Shown: piece by piece, positions 1-5,388 of the stretch
How the letters are laid out: each line of letters begins with the position of its first letter
How positions within the stretch are numbered: position 1 is the stretch's first letter
Source: Sva-07 sp035529175
GTDB taxonomy: Bacteria > Actinomycetota > Acidimicrobiia > Acidimicrobiales > Ilumatobacteraceae
Direction of reading: 5' to 3'
Length of the DNA stretch: 5,959 bases
Assembly (NCBI GenBank): GCA_035529175.1
Contig: DATKXG010000274.1
Span: 1 to 5,959, forward strand
Notes under the pieces: model-generated
Database searches by the model: none
What the model saw: only the letters and a program-made list of their open reading frames with translations
Told to the model about the DNA's origin: nothing
Position numbers and translations under genes: made by a program

Positions 1-1
1 G

Positions 2-238
2 CGTGTCGTGATCGACACCATCGAGGCCAGCGACGGCGTTCAGGACCAGAGCGCCGTGGTGATGTCGCGCCAGTTCTTCACGATGAGCGACACCGTCGGC
101 ACTGCCGGACAGTTCACGGCACTCGCCGTCGCCTTGAAGTCCGTGACGACGTTCCCGTTGCTGATCCTGCTGGCGACGGTGATCACGATCGGGATGGCCG
201 GCCTCAGCCTGCTGTTCCTCCTCGGCATTCTCCTCTGA
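2..238 (+). CDS. C-terminal end of an unidentified membrane protein (5' truncated)
   Basis: The reading frame is open to the left edge (Arg, Val, then a GTG at position 8) and ends at TGA 236-238, so this is most likely the tail of a longer gene rather than a complete 76-residue protein. About 45 mixed residues (including SDGVQDQSAVV and RQFFTMSDTVG) lead into a strongly hydrophobic stretch, roughly TTFPLLILLATVITIGMAG and on to LLFLLGILL. The stop follows this directly, with no cytoplasmic or periplasmic tail. It therefore appears to end in one long or two short membrane helices. I do not recognise the family. The gene converges on trpE, with 27 nt between the stops. Because the N-terminus is missing, function and topology cannot be stated. 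A separate small protein starting at the GTG at 8 is possible but less likely, since no ribosome binding site is visible in the few bases before it. Confidence 0.6.
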   Translation, partial: RVVIDTIEASDGVQDQSAVVMSRQFFTMSDTVGTAGQFTALAVALKSVTTFPLLILLATVITIGMAGLSLLFLLGILL

Positions 239-265
239 GCCAGGACGCCCGGCGCCCGGTGCGGC

Positions 266-1792
266 TCAGGCAGAGGTGCCGGCGGTGCGGCGGCCAGCGG
301 TCATGCGCCGCGCAGCGGGGATCGCCGCCAGCAACGCCGCTGCCTTGTTGCGGCACTCGAGATCCTCGTCGTCGGGTATCGAGTCGGCGACGATGCCGGC
401 ACCGGCCTGCAGGCTCGCCGTCGTTCCGTCACCCGTGACGAACATCGTGCGGATCGCGATCGCCGTGTCGAGGTTTCCGGACCAGTCGATGTAGCCGACG
501 ACCCCGGCATACGGCCCGCGCTTGACCGGCTCGAGCGAATCGATGATCTCCATCGCTCGCACCTTGGGTGCGCCCGACACCGTGCCGGCGGGCAACGTGG
601 CGCGCAGCACGTCGATCGGCCCGAGCCCGTCGCGCAGGTGGCCCGACACCTGCGAGGTCAGGTGCATCACGTGGCTGTAGCGCTCGAGCGTCATCAACTC
701 GTCGACGTTCACCGAACCGAACTCGGCTACACGCCCCACGTCGTTGCGGGCGAGGTCGACGAGCATCACGTGCTCGGCGCGTTCCTTCGGATGCTCGATC
801 AGCTCGGCGGCCATCATCCGGTCGTGCTCGTCGGTGCGTCCCCGGCGGCGCGTTCCGGCAATCGGACGGGACACCACGGTCCGATCGAGCAACTGCACCA
901 TCGGTTCGGGTGACGACCCGACGATCGTCAGCTCGGGATGACACACGAAGTACATGTACGGCGACGGGTTCACCTGACGCAGCACGCGGTAGACGTCGAA
1001 GGGGTCGGCGCCGAGTTCGAGGTCGTAGCGCTGGGCCAGCACGACCTGGAAGATGTCGCCGGCCACGACGTGGTCCTTCGCCACCTCGACCGCTCGCTGG
1101 TACATGCCGTTCGGCATCGACGAGTGCAGCTCCGGCAGCTCGTCGGCCGCGGAGGGCGGCTCGACCGGTGTGTACGGCAACGGCTCGGCGAGATCGGCCA
1201 CGGCCTGCTCGACTCGGCGGATCGCGGCGTCGTAGGCGTCGTCGAGCTGCGCGTCGTCGAGCCCGAGGGTCGGCACGCTCTCGATCAGGTACACCCGCTG
1301 GCGCCAGTGGTCGAACGCCGCCAGCGAGCCGATCACCGACATCACGGCGTCGGGATAGCACCGGTCGTCGGGCGGGGTGTCGGGCAGGTGCTCGACCTCA
1401 CGAATCACGTCGTAGCCGAGAAATCCCATGATGCCGCCGTGCAGTGGGGGCAGGTCGTCGAACTGGGGGCTCGTGTACTGCTCGAGCAGCGCTTCGAGCG
1501 CCGCCAGCATCCCCTCGTCCGTCGGGATGCCGTCGGGCAGGGCGCCGTCGAGCTCGACGACCCCGTCGCGCAGGACGAGCATCGCCGACGGGTTGCGGCC
1601 GACGAACGAGAACCTCGCCCAGCGCTCGGCTCCCTCGACCGACTCGAGCAGGAAGCCGGGTCCGTCGCCGACAAGCTTGACGTAGGCGGCGACCGGCGTC
1701 TCGAGGTCGGCGAGCAACTCGGTCCACACGGGCACGACGGTGTGCTCGACCGCGTGGCGGTGGAACTCGTCTCGTGATGGCTGGAACTTCAT
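266..1792 (-). CDS. trpE: anthranilate synthase component I (TrpE)
   Basis: TrpE converts chorismate to anthranilate, the first committed step of tryptophan synthesis, using ammonia delivered by the glutamine amidotransferase subunit TrpG. The 508-residue length is normal for the family. The N-terminal domain has the tryptophan-binding LLES motif at residues 48-51 with Ser62 exactly ten residues on (LLES-x10-S), and NPSPYM at 275-280, so feedback inhibition by tryptophan is expected. The chorismate-binding domain shows PIAGTRRRG (310-318), HVMLVDLARND (341-351), YSHVMHL around the expected catalytic His (372-378), VSGAPK (405-410), DTAIAIRT (442-449) and AGAGIVADS followed by an ECRNKA segment (463-484). 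The start is set at MKFQPSRDEF. A longer frame begins at 1858 but would run into hisI, and its extra 22 residues do not look like TrpE. The ATG lies 7 nt after the hisI stop with no strong Shine-Dalgarno, which suggests translational coupling. No trpG, trpC or other trp gene is in the window. Confidence 0.96.
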   Translation of the reverse strand: MKFQPSRDEFHRHAVEHTVVPVWTELLADLETPVAAYVKLVGDGPGFLLESVEGAERWARFSFVGRNPSAMLVLRDGVVELDGALPDGIPTDEGMLAALEALLEQYTSPQFDDLPPLHGGIMGFLGYDVIREVEHLPDTPPDDRCYPDAVMSVIGSLAAFDHWRQRVYLIESVPTLGLDDAQLDDAYDAAIRRVEQAVADLAEPLPYTPVEPPSAADELPELHSSMPNGMYQRAVEVAKDHVVAGDIFQVVLAQRYDLELGADPFDVYRVLRQVNPSPYMYFVCHPELTIVGSSPEPMVQLLDRTVVSRPIAGTRRRGRTDEHDRMMAAELIEHPKERAEHVMLVDLARNDVGRVAEFGSVNVDELMTLERYSHVMHLTSQVSGHLRDGLGPIDVLRATLPAGTVSGAPKVRAMEIIDSLEPVKRGPYAGVVGYIDWSGNLDTAIAIRTMFVTGDGTTASLQAGAGIVADSIPDDEDLECRNKAAALLAAIPAARRMTAGRRTAGTSA

Positions 1793-1799
1793 CGGTCGA

Positions 1800-2162
1800 T
1801 CAGGACCCGGTACCGAATGCCCGGAAGAAGCACGTGCGAGCCCCGGTGTGGCAGGCACCGGCGCCCTCCTGCTCGACCTTGAACAGCAGCGCGTCGGCGT
1901 CGCAGTCGTAGTAGGCCTCGCGGACGAACTGGCGGTCGCCGCTCGTGTCGCCCTTGCGCCACAGCTCCTGGCGGCTGCGCGACCAGTAGACCATGCGCCC
2001 TTCGGCGAGGGTCATCCGCAGCGACTCGGCGTTCATCCAGGCCAGCATGAGCACATCGCCGTTGTCGACGTCCTGGGCGATCGCCGCCACCAGACCCTGG
2101 TCGTCGTACTTGATCCCCGCCAGTTGGTCGGCGGTCGCGTCGATCGTGGTCCCGTCCGGCAT
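1800..2162 (-). CDS. hisI: phosphoribosyl-AMP cyclohydrolase (HisI)
   Basis: HisI opens the adenine ring of 1-(5-phosphoribosyl)-AMP, the third step of histidine synthesis, in the cytoplasm as a metal-dependent dimer. The 120-residue protein is a complete single-domain enzyme without the fused HisE (pyrophosphohydrolase) domain found in enterobacteria. Family signatures are clear: VLMLAWMN (37-44), VYWSRSRQELWRKGDTSG (58-75), DCDADALL (86-93, with the Asp-x-Asp-x-Asp metal cluster), and CHTGARTCFFR (104-114). Cys87, Cys104 and Cys111 match the zinc ligands of the family. It is the upstream gene of a hisI-trpE pair, an order also seen near the his/trp cluster of mycobacteria, where other genes lie between. 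No Shine-Dalgarno is obvious before the ATG. Instead a TAAGCT hexamer sits 6 nt upstream, compatible with a leaderless transcript. Confidence 0.97.
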   Translation of the reverse strand: MPDGTTIDATADQLAGIKYDDQGLVAAIAQDVDNGDVLMLAWMNAESLRMTLAEGRMVYWSRSRQELWRKGDTSGDRQFVREAYYDCDADALLFKVEQEGAGACHTGARTCFFRAFGTGS

Positions 2163-2168
2163 CGGGTC

Positions 2169-2174
2169 AGCTTA
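2169..2174 (-). promoter_or_regulatory. putative -10 element for hisI-trpE (leaderless)
   Basis: On the minus strand this reads TAAGCT, matching the actinobacterial TANNNT -10 consensus. Six nt separate it from the hisI ATG, so transcription would begin at or next to the A of the start codon. A -35 with 17-nt spacing would be CTGTCC, only a partial match to TTGACA. This is inferred from pattern and spacing only. Confidence 0.4.
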
Positions 2175-2252
2175 CGGTTTCGATCCCCGACGGACAGTGT
2201 GCGTTGTCGGTGAACAGCCACGAAACACGCGCCTTCTTCGATCAACCATTTG

Positions 2253-2258
2253 TAGGTT
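2253..2258 (+). promoter_or_regulatory. putative -10 element for the L,D-transpeptidase gene
   Basis: TAGGTT matches TANNNT and ends 7 nt before the preferred GTG start at 2266, within a relatively AT-rich patch (about 2240-2260). No good -35 is visible at 17-18 nt. The AGG at 2254-2256 could instead act as a weak Shine-Dalgarno 9 nt before the GTG, so the two readings compete. Confidence 0.35.
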
Positions 2259-2265
2259 GTCCGTC

Positions 2266-3390
2266 GTGCGTTCGACCCGGATGACCCTGTTGATCGGCGG
2301 CTGCCTGCTCGCATCCGCGTGCAGCCAAGCCATCGCGATCGATCCCGCGGCGGAGGCACGCGACGAGCCGACGACCGTGTCCGAACCAGCGACCACTTCG
2401 TCGACCACGGTGACGCCGGTGACCGCTGCACCCACGACGGCTCCGGCCAGCACTTCGACGACCACCACCGAGCCGGCGCTCGACGTGTACGACCCGGCCT
2501 GCGTCGTGCAGGTCGTGCCGGGCGACTCGCTCGGCGGCATCGCCGCGGCGCGAGCCGACGAGATCGTCACGATTGCGTCGCTCCAGGCAGAGAACGGTCT
2601 GGCCGACGAGTTGATCGTCCCCGAGCAGCTGCTGGACGTGTGCATCGACAACGGCCTCGACGACATCACCGGCGAACAGCGGCTCGAACGAAATGCGGCG
2701 GTCCTCGCCGCCGAGACCTTCGTCTCGGTCACCGCGCAGCAGACCAAGCTGAACGAGCTGCTCGTGCCGTACGGATTCCCCGAGATGCCCGTCGACGGCG
2801 TGTCGGGCCCGGTCACGCGCCGTGCGCTGTGTGCCAGCCGGCTGGCACTCGGCCTCCCCGTCAACCGGGCCGACATGGTGCCGGGCAGCCCGGAGGAACA
2901 GCAGCTGCTGGCGACCACCACACTGCCGATCCCCCCGAACGTCGCCACCGACGGTCGGTGGATCTTCATCGACCTCACCTGCCAGATCCTCCTCACCGGA
3001 GAGGGCCCCGACCGTCTGGTCAACGTGTTCCCCACGTCGACCGGCGAGCCCGGTTACGAGACGCGCCTGCAGGAACGCACCCGTGCGTTCCGATTCAACC
3101 CCGCGCTCGACAACGGCGGGTGGCACGAGTCGTCGCTGTATCCGGTCCCCGAGGACAACCCGCTCAACGGCAACATGTACAAGCCGTTGTACTTCGACAA
3201 CGGCCAGGCGATCCACGGCGCCAACAACGTGCCGACCAGCCCCCAGAGCAAGGGCTGCGCCCGCCTGAAGCCAGCCGATCAGGACCGGCTGGTGGCATGG
3301 CTCGGCCTCGACACGATGACCGGTGCGACGTACTCCAAGGACCGCATCGGCGTGACGGTCACCGTGCGCGGCGGCTACGAACTGGGCTGA
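2266..3390 (+). CDS. lipoprotein L,D-transpeptidase with LysM-like and PG-binding-like domains
   Basis: Probably a cell-envelope L,D-transpeptidase that forms 3-3 peptidoglycan cross-links or attaches proteins to the wall. With the GTG start the protein has 374 residues. MRSTR is followed by a short hydrophobic stretch and the lipobox-like ASAC, with Cys19 as the likely lipidated residue. A Thr/Ser/Pro/Ala linker (about 35-70) should span outward. Residues 79-126 resemble a LysM domain (VQVVPGDSLGGIAA, then LQAENGL and IVPEQLL) bracketed by Cys79 and Cys126, possibly a disulfide. Residues about 160-200 (KLNELLVPYGF, VDGVSGPVTRRAL, LALGLPV) resemble a PG_binding_1 fold. The YkuD domain (about 232-368) carries QAIHGANN with His317 and SKGCARL with the nucleophile Cys331. 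A frame open further upstream runs into hisI and lacks secretion character. ATG 2281 is an alternative start but would lose the positively charged n-region. Exact substrate and partners are unknown. Confidence 0.88.
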   Translation: MRSTRMTLLIGGCLLASACSQAIAIDPAAEARDEPTTVSEPATTSSTTVTPVTAAPTTAPASTSTTTTEPALDVYDPACVVQVVPGDSLGGIAAARADEIVTIASLQAENGLADELIVPEQLLDVCIDNGLDDITGEQRLERNAAVLAAETFVSVTAQQTKLNELLVPYGFPEMPVDGVSGPVTRRALCASRLALGLPVNRADMVPGSPEEQQLLATTTLPIPPNVATDGRWIFIDLTCQILLTGEGPDRLVNVFPTSTGEPGYETRLQERTRAFRFNPALDNGGWHESSLYPVPEDNPLNGNMYKPLYFDNGQAIHGANNVPTSPQSKGCARLKPADQDRLVAWLGLDTMTGATYSKDRIGVTVTVRGGYELG

Positions 3391-3407
3391 GCGGACTGGG
3401 CTGAGCG
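3381..3407 (+). repeat. 13-nt tandem direct repeat over the transpeptidase stop codon
   Basis: ACTGGGCTGAGCG occurs at 3381-3393 and again at 3395-3407, a period of 14 nt. The first copy encodes the final Leu-Gly and the TGA stop. The second fills most of the 18-nt gap before the end of the GroES gene. It looks like a small slippage duplication. The core GACTGGGCTGA also occurs at 5392-5402, probably by chance. No hairpin is formed. Confidence 0.75.
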
Positions 3408-3408
3408 T

Positions 3409-3735
3409 CTACAGGTACAGCCCGGTCGAGGCCTCGATGCGCTCGGCGGCGACGGCGTGGAGTTCGCGCTCGCGCAACATCACGTAGTCCTCGCCCTGCA
3501 CCTCGACCTCGTAGCGATCCTCCGGGCTGAACAGCACCTTGTCGCCGACCTCGCACGACCGCACGTTCTGGCCCTGGGCGACCACGGTCGCCCAGATGAG
3601 GCGCTTGGACACCTGCGCCGTCGCCGGGATGACGATGCCACCGGACGACTTGCGTTCACCCGCCTTGTCGGAGATGCGCACCAACACCCGGTCGTTGAGC
3701 ATCTTGATCGGGAGCTTGTCGTCGTCGACCGCCAT
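3409..3735 (-). CDS. GroES-family (Cpn10) co-chaperonin, stand-alone
   Basis: A 108-residue protein of the Cpn10 fold, which in known cases caps GroEL and assists folding. Family features: IKMLNDRVLVRI (10-21) at the first core strand, a mobile-loop-like segment GERKSSGGIVIPATAQ (26-41) in which GIVI (33-36) corresponds to the GroEL-contacting tripeptide region, VVAQGQ (51-56), VGDKVLFSPED (63-73), and GEDYVMLRERELHAV (81-95). It is about ten residues longer than E. coli GroES. It differs from the main mycobacterial GroES and ends in EASTGLYL, a tail I recall from a second, separate GroES-like protein of streptomycetes and other actinobacteria. No groEL follows: downstream is the convergent transpeptidase gene. 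The start at MAVDDDKLPIK is preferred. The frame continues further upstream, but those residues overlap the hydrolase gene and do not look like Cpn10. Whether it binds a GroEL encoded elsewhere cannot be told here, so no groES symbol is given. Confidence 0.9.
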   Translation of the reverse strand: MAVDDDKLPIKMLNDRVLVRISDKAGERKSSGGIVIPATAQVSKRLIWATVVAQGQNVRSCEVGDKVLFSPEDRYEVEVQGEDYVMLRERELHAVAAERIEASTGLYL

Positions 3736-3742
3736 CTCCGCC

Positions 3743-3748
3743 ACGCTA
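3743..3748 (-). promoter_or_regulatory. putative -10 element for the GroES-family gene
   Basis: On the minus strand this reads TAGCGT (TANNNT), ending 7 nt before the ATG at 3735, which would place the transcript start at the start codon. The intervening GGCGGAG is purine-rich but lies too close to the ATG for a normal Shine-Dalgarno. No -35 match is visible. No HrcA (CIRCE) inverted repeat is present in the 37-nt gap. Confidence 0.35.
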
Positions 3749-3758
3749 TCTCCGCAGC

Positions 3759-3764
3759 TACCGT
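3759..3764 (+). promoter_or_regulatory. putative -10 element for the alpha/beta hydrolase gene
   Basis: TACCGT (TANNNT) ends 8 nt before the GTG at 3773, again consistent with a start at or near the initiation codon. No Shine-Dalgarno is visible before that GTG. It lies on the far side of the opposing GroES -10 box, so the two promoters would occupy the same DNA. Confidence 0.3.
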
Positions 3765-3772
3765 CGGCGACC

Positions 3773-4411
3773 GTGAGCGAATCCACCTCCTCCCAGCTCC
3801 GCGAGTTCACGGCGGCGGACGGCACCCGCCTCGTCGGTGATCTGGCAGTGCCGGACACTCCCCGGATGGCAGCGATCATCTGCCACCCCCATCCCCAGTA
3901 CGGCGGCGATCGCTTCAACAACGTCGTCACCGCGCTGTTCTCGGCGCTGCCACCCGCGGACATCGCCGCGCTCCGGTTCGACTTCCGCGACGAGTTCTCG
4001 GGCGGCCCCGGCGAGCGCCTCGACGCCCTCGCCGCGATCGACGACATCGCTGCGGCGGTGCCGGGGGTTCCAATCGTCGCGTTGGGCTACTCGTTCGGCG
4101 CGATCATCGCGCTCGGCCTCGGCGACGAGCGCGTCGCCGCGCTCGGCTTGGTCGCTCCCCCGCTGGCGATGACCCCGGACGTCGCACCACCGACGGTCCC
4201 GACACTCGTACTCGTCCCGGCGCACGACCAGTTCAGCCCTCCGTCGGCCTCGGAGCCCATCGTGGCCGGGTGGGCGACGGACAGCGCCGAGCCGATCGAG
4301 CATCGGACCATCGAGATGGCGGACCATTCGCTGGTCGGCCACACCGGCGCCGTCGCCGACCAGGTCACCGCATGGCTCAGCCCGCGACGGCGGCTTCCAT
4401 CTCCTCTTTGA
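3773..4411 (+). CDS. small alpha/beta hydrolase (COG2945-like)
   Basis: A 212-residue cytoplasmic alpha/beta-hydrolase without a signal peptide, probably an esterase, thioesterase or peptidase-like enzyme of unknown substrate. Visible features are HPHPQYGGD (38-46) after strand IIC, with FNN just beyond, a pattern of the COG2945 type; RFDFR (68-72); the nucleophile elbow GYSFG (105-109) with Ser107; PAHDQF (149-154) with Asp152 as the likely acid; and ADHSLVGH (183-190) with His185 as the likely base. The triad is therefore complete. The GTG start gives MSESTSSQLREFTAADG. A longer frame upstream is only the antisense of the GroES gene. The last ten or so residues (SPRRRLPSPL) lie beyond the expected final helix ending TAWL and are encoded by DNA antisense to the reductase, so they look like a run-on tail. 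The fold call is firm; the specific activity is unknown. Confidence 0.85.
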   Translation: MSESTSSQLREFTAADGTRLVGDLAVPDTPRMAAIICHPHPQYGGDRFNNVVTALFSALPPADIAALRFDFRDEFSGGPGERLDALAAIDDIAAAVPGVPIVALGYSFGAIIALGLGDERVAALGLVAPPLAMTPDVAPPTVPTLVLVPAHDQFSPPSASEPIVAGWATDSAEPIEHRTIEMADHSLVGHTGAVADQVTAWLSPRRRLPSPL

Positions 4412-5369
4412 CCTCGTCGGTGAGCAACGGGATCACGTCGAGCGCACCGAAGTTCTGCTCAACCTGGCTGACCTTCGAGGCACCCGTGATCACGGTGGAC
4501 ACATGGGGGTTCTTCGTGCACCAGGCGAGCGCCAGCTGCGCCATCGTGCAGCCCAGACGATCCGCGATCGGGCGGAGCTTCTCGACCCGGGCGATCGCCT
4601 CGGCGTCGGTGAGCCGGCCGGCGAGCCACTCGTAGCCGGCGAGCGCCGCCCGCGAGTCCTCGGGGATCCCGTCCTTGTACTTCCCGGTGAGCAGACCCGA
4701 CGCCAGCGGGCTCCAGATCGTGTTGCCGTAGTTGAAGTCGGCGTTGATCCGGGCGTACTCCTGCTCGACCCGCTTGCGTTCGAGGATGTTGTACTGGCTC
4801 TGCTCGGTGACCGGCTTGTGCAGGTGATGACGATCGGCGATGTCGATCGCGGTCCGGATCTCGTCGGCCGACCATTCGCTCGTGCCCCAGTAGAGGGCCT
4901 TGCCGGCGGTGATGATGTCGCTCATCGCCCACACGGTCTCCTCGATCGGGGTGTTCGGGTCCGACCGGTGGCAGTAGAGGACGTCGACGAAGTCGAGCCC
5001 GAACCGCTCGAGCGACCCGTCGATCGCGTGCATCAGGTACTTGCGGTTGAGTGTGTTGTTCATGTTCGGGGTGCCCTTGTGCAGCCCCCAGAACACCTTG
5101 GTGGTCACGACGTACGACCAGCGCGGCCAGGCGAGCTCGCGCAGCACCTCGCCCATGATCGTCTCGCTCTTGCCGCCGGCGTAGGCCTCGGCGTTGTCGA
5201 AGAAGTTGCAGCCGGCGTCGCCCGCCGCCGCCATGCACTCGAGGGCCAGCTGATTGTCGAGTTGGGTGTCGAAGGTGACCCAGCTGCCGAACGACAGCAC
5301 GCTGACCTGCAGCCCGGTGTTGCCGAGCCGGCGGTATTCCATGTTGGGATTCACGTTGGGGGTGGCCAT
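4377..5369 (-). CDS. aldo/keto reductase, Kv-beta/YghZ-like
   Basis: A 330-residue NAD(P)H-dependent (beta/alpha)8-barrel reductase acting on aldehydes or ketones in the cytoplasm. The start region MEYRRLGNTGLQVSVLSFG is typical of the family. The catalytic tetrad can be placed as Asp58 (FFDNAEAY), Tyr63, Lys91 (TTKVFWG) and His134 (LYCHRSDP). GTSEWSADEI (162-171), EQSQYNILER (189-198), SPLASGLLTGKY (220-231) and the cofactor-binding ITGASKVSQVEQNFGAL (294-310) resemble the potassium-channel beta-subunit-like group (AKR6/AKR14, e.g. E. coli YghZ) more than short AKRs. The ATG at 5369 is chosen because GGGTAGGG lies 8 nt upstream on the coding strand. The internal Met at residue 10 has no such site. 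It follows the crotonase gene by 19 nt, suggesting co-transcription. Its 3' end overlaps the convergent hydrolase by 35 nt. Substrate is unknown. Confidence 0.93.
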   Translation of the reverse strand: MATPNVNPNMEYRRLGNTGLQVSVLSFGSWVTFDTQLDNQLALECMAAAGDAGCNFFDNAEAYAGGKSETIMGEVLRELAWPRWSYVVTTKVFWGLHKGTPNMNNTLNRKYLMHAIDGSLERFGLDFVDVLYCHRSDPNTPIEETVWAMSDIITAGKALYWGTSEWSADEIRTAIDIADRHHLHKPVTEQSQYNILERKRVEQEYARINADFNYGNTIWSPLASGLLTGKYKDGIPEDSRAALAGYEWLAGRLTDAEAIARVEKLRPIADRLGCTMAQLALAWCTKNPHVSTVITGASKVSQVEQNFGALDVIPLLTDEVKEEMEAAVAG

Positions 5370-5377
5370 GACGCCGA

Positions 5378-5385
5378 CCCTACCC
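5378..5385 (-). promoter_or_regulatory. Shine-Dalgarno for the aldo/keto reductase
   Basis: On the minus strand GGGTAGGG ends 8 nt before the ATG at 5369. It is the clearest ribosome binding site in the window and supports the upstream of two candidate ATG starts. That this operon-internal gene has a Shine-Dalgarno, while the genes at operon heads do not, fits the leaderless reading of those heads. Confidence 0.6.
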
Positions 5386-5388
5386 AGC

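Noticed and set aside
239..265. GC-rich repeats CGCCCGGCGCCCGG as a terminator
   Set aside because: The pairing is imperfect, there is no T-run on either side, and such runs are expected in GC-rich DNA.
429..1361. A 310-codon Arg-rich frame on the same strand as trpE
   Set aside because: Shifted reading of trpE itself; extreme Arg content marks an out-of-frame translation.
938..1777. A 279-codon open frame on the plus strand through trpE
   Set aside because: It is antisense to a clear TrpE. Its His/Arg/Val/Gly-rich composition is typical of GC-rich shadow frames, with no recognisable motif.
1793..1858. Longer trpE start that would add 22 residues
   Set aside because: It would overlap hisI by about 59 nt, and the added residues do not resemble the TrpE N-terminus. 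MKFQPSRDEF fits the family.
1993..2265. Upstream extension of the transpeptidase frame
   Set aside because: It runs antisense to hisI and would bury the lipoprotein signal in the interior of the protein.
2163..2265. Riboswitch, T-box or Trp/His leader peptide before hisI
   Set aside because: The gap has no run of Trp or His codons in a short frame, no T-box sequence and no terminator hairpin.
2242..3216. A 324-codon open frame on the minus strand through the transpeptidase
   Set aside because: Antisense to a gene with a full domain order and catalytic motif; the translation is Arg/Gly/Asp-rich without structure.
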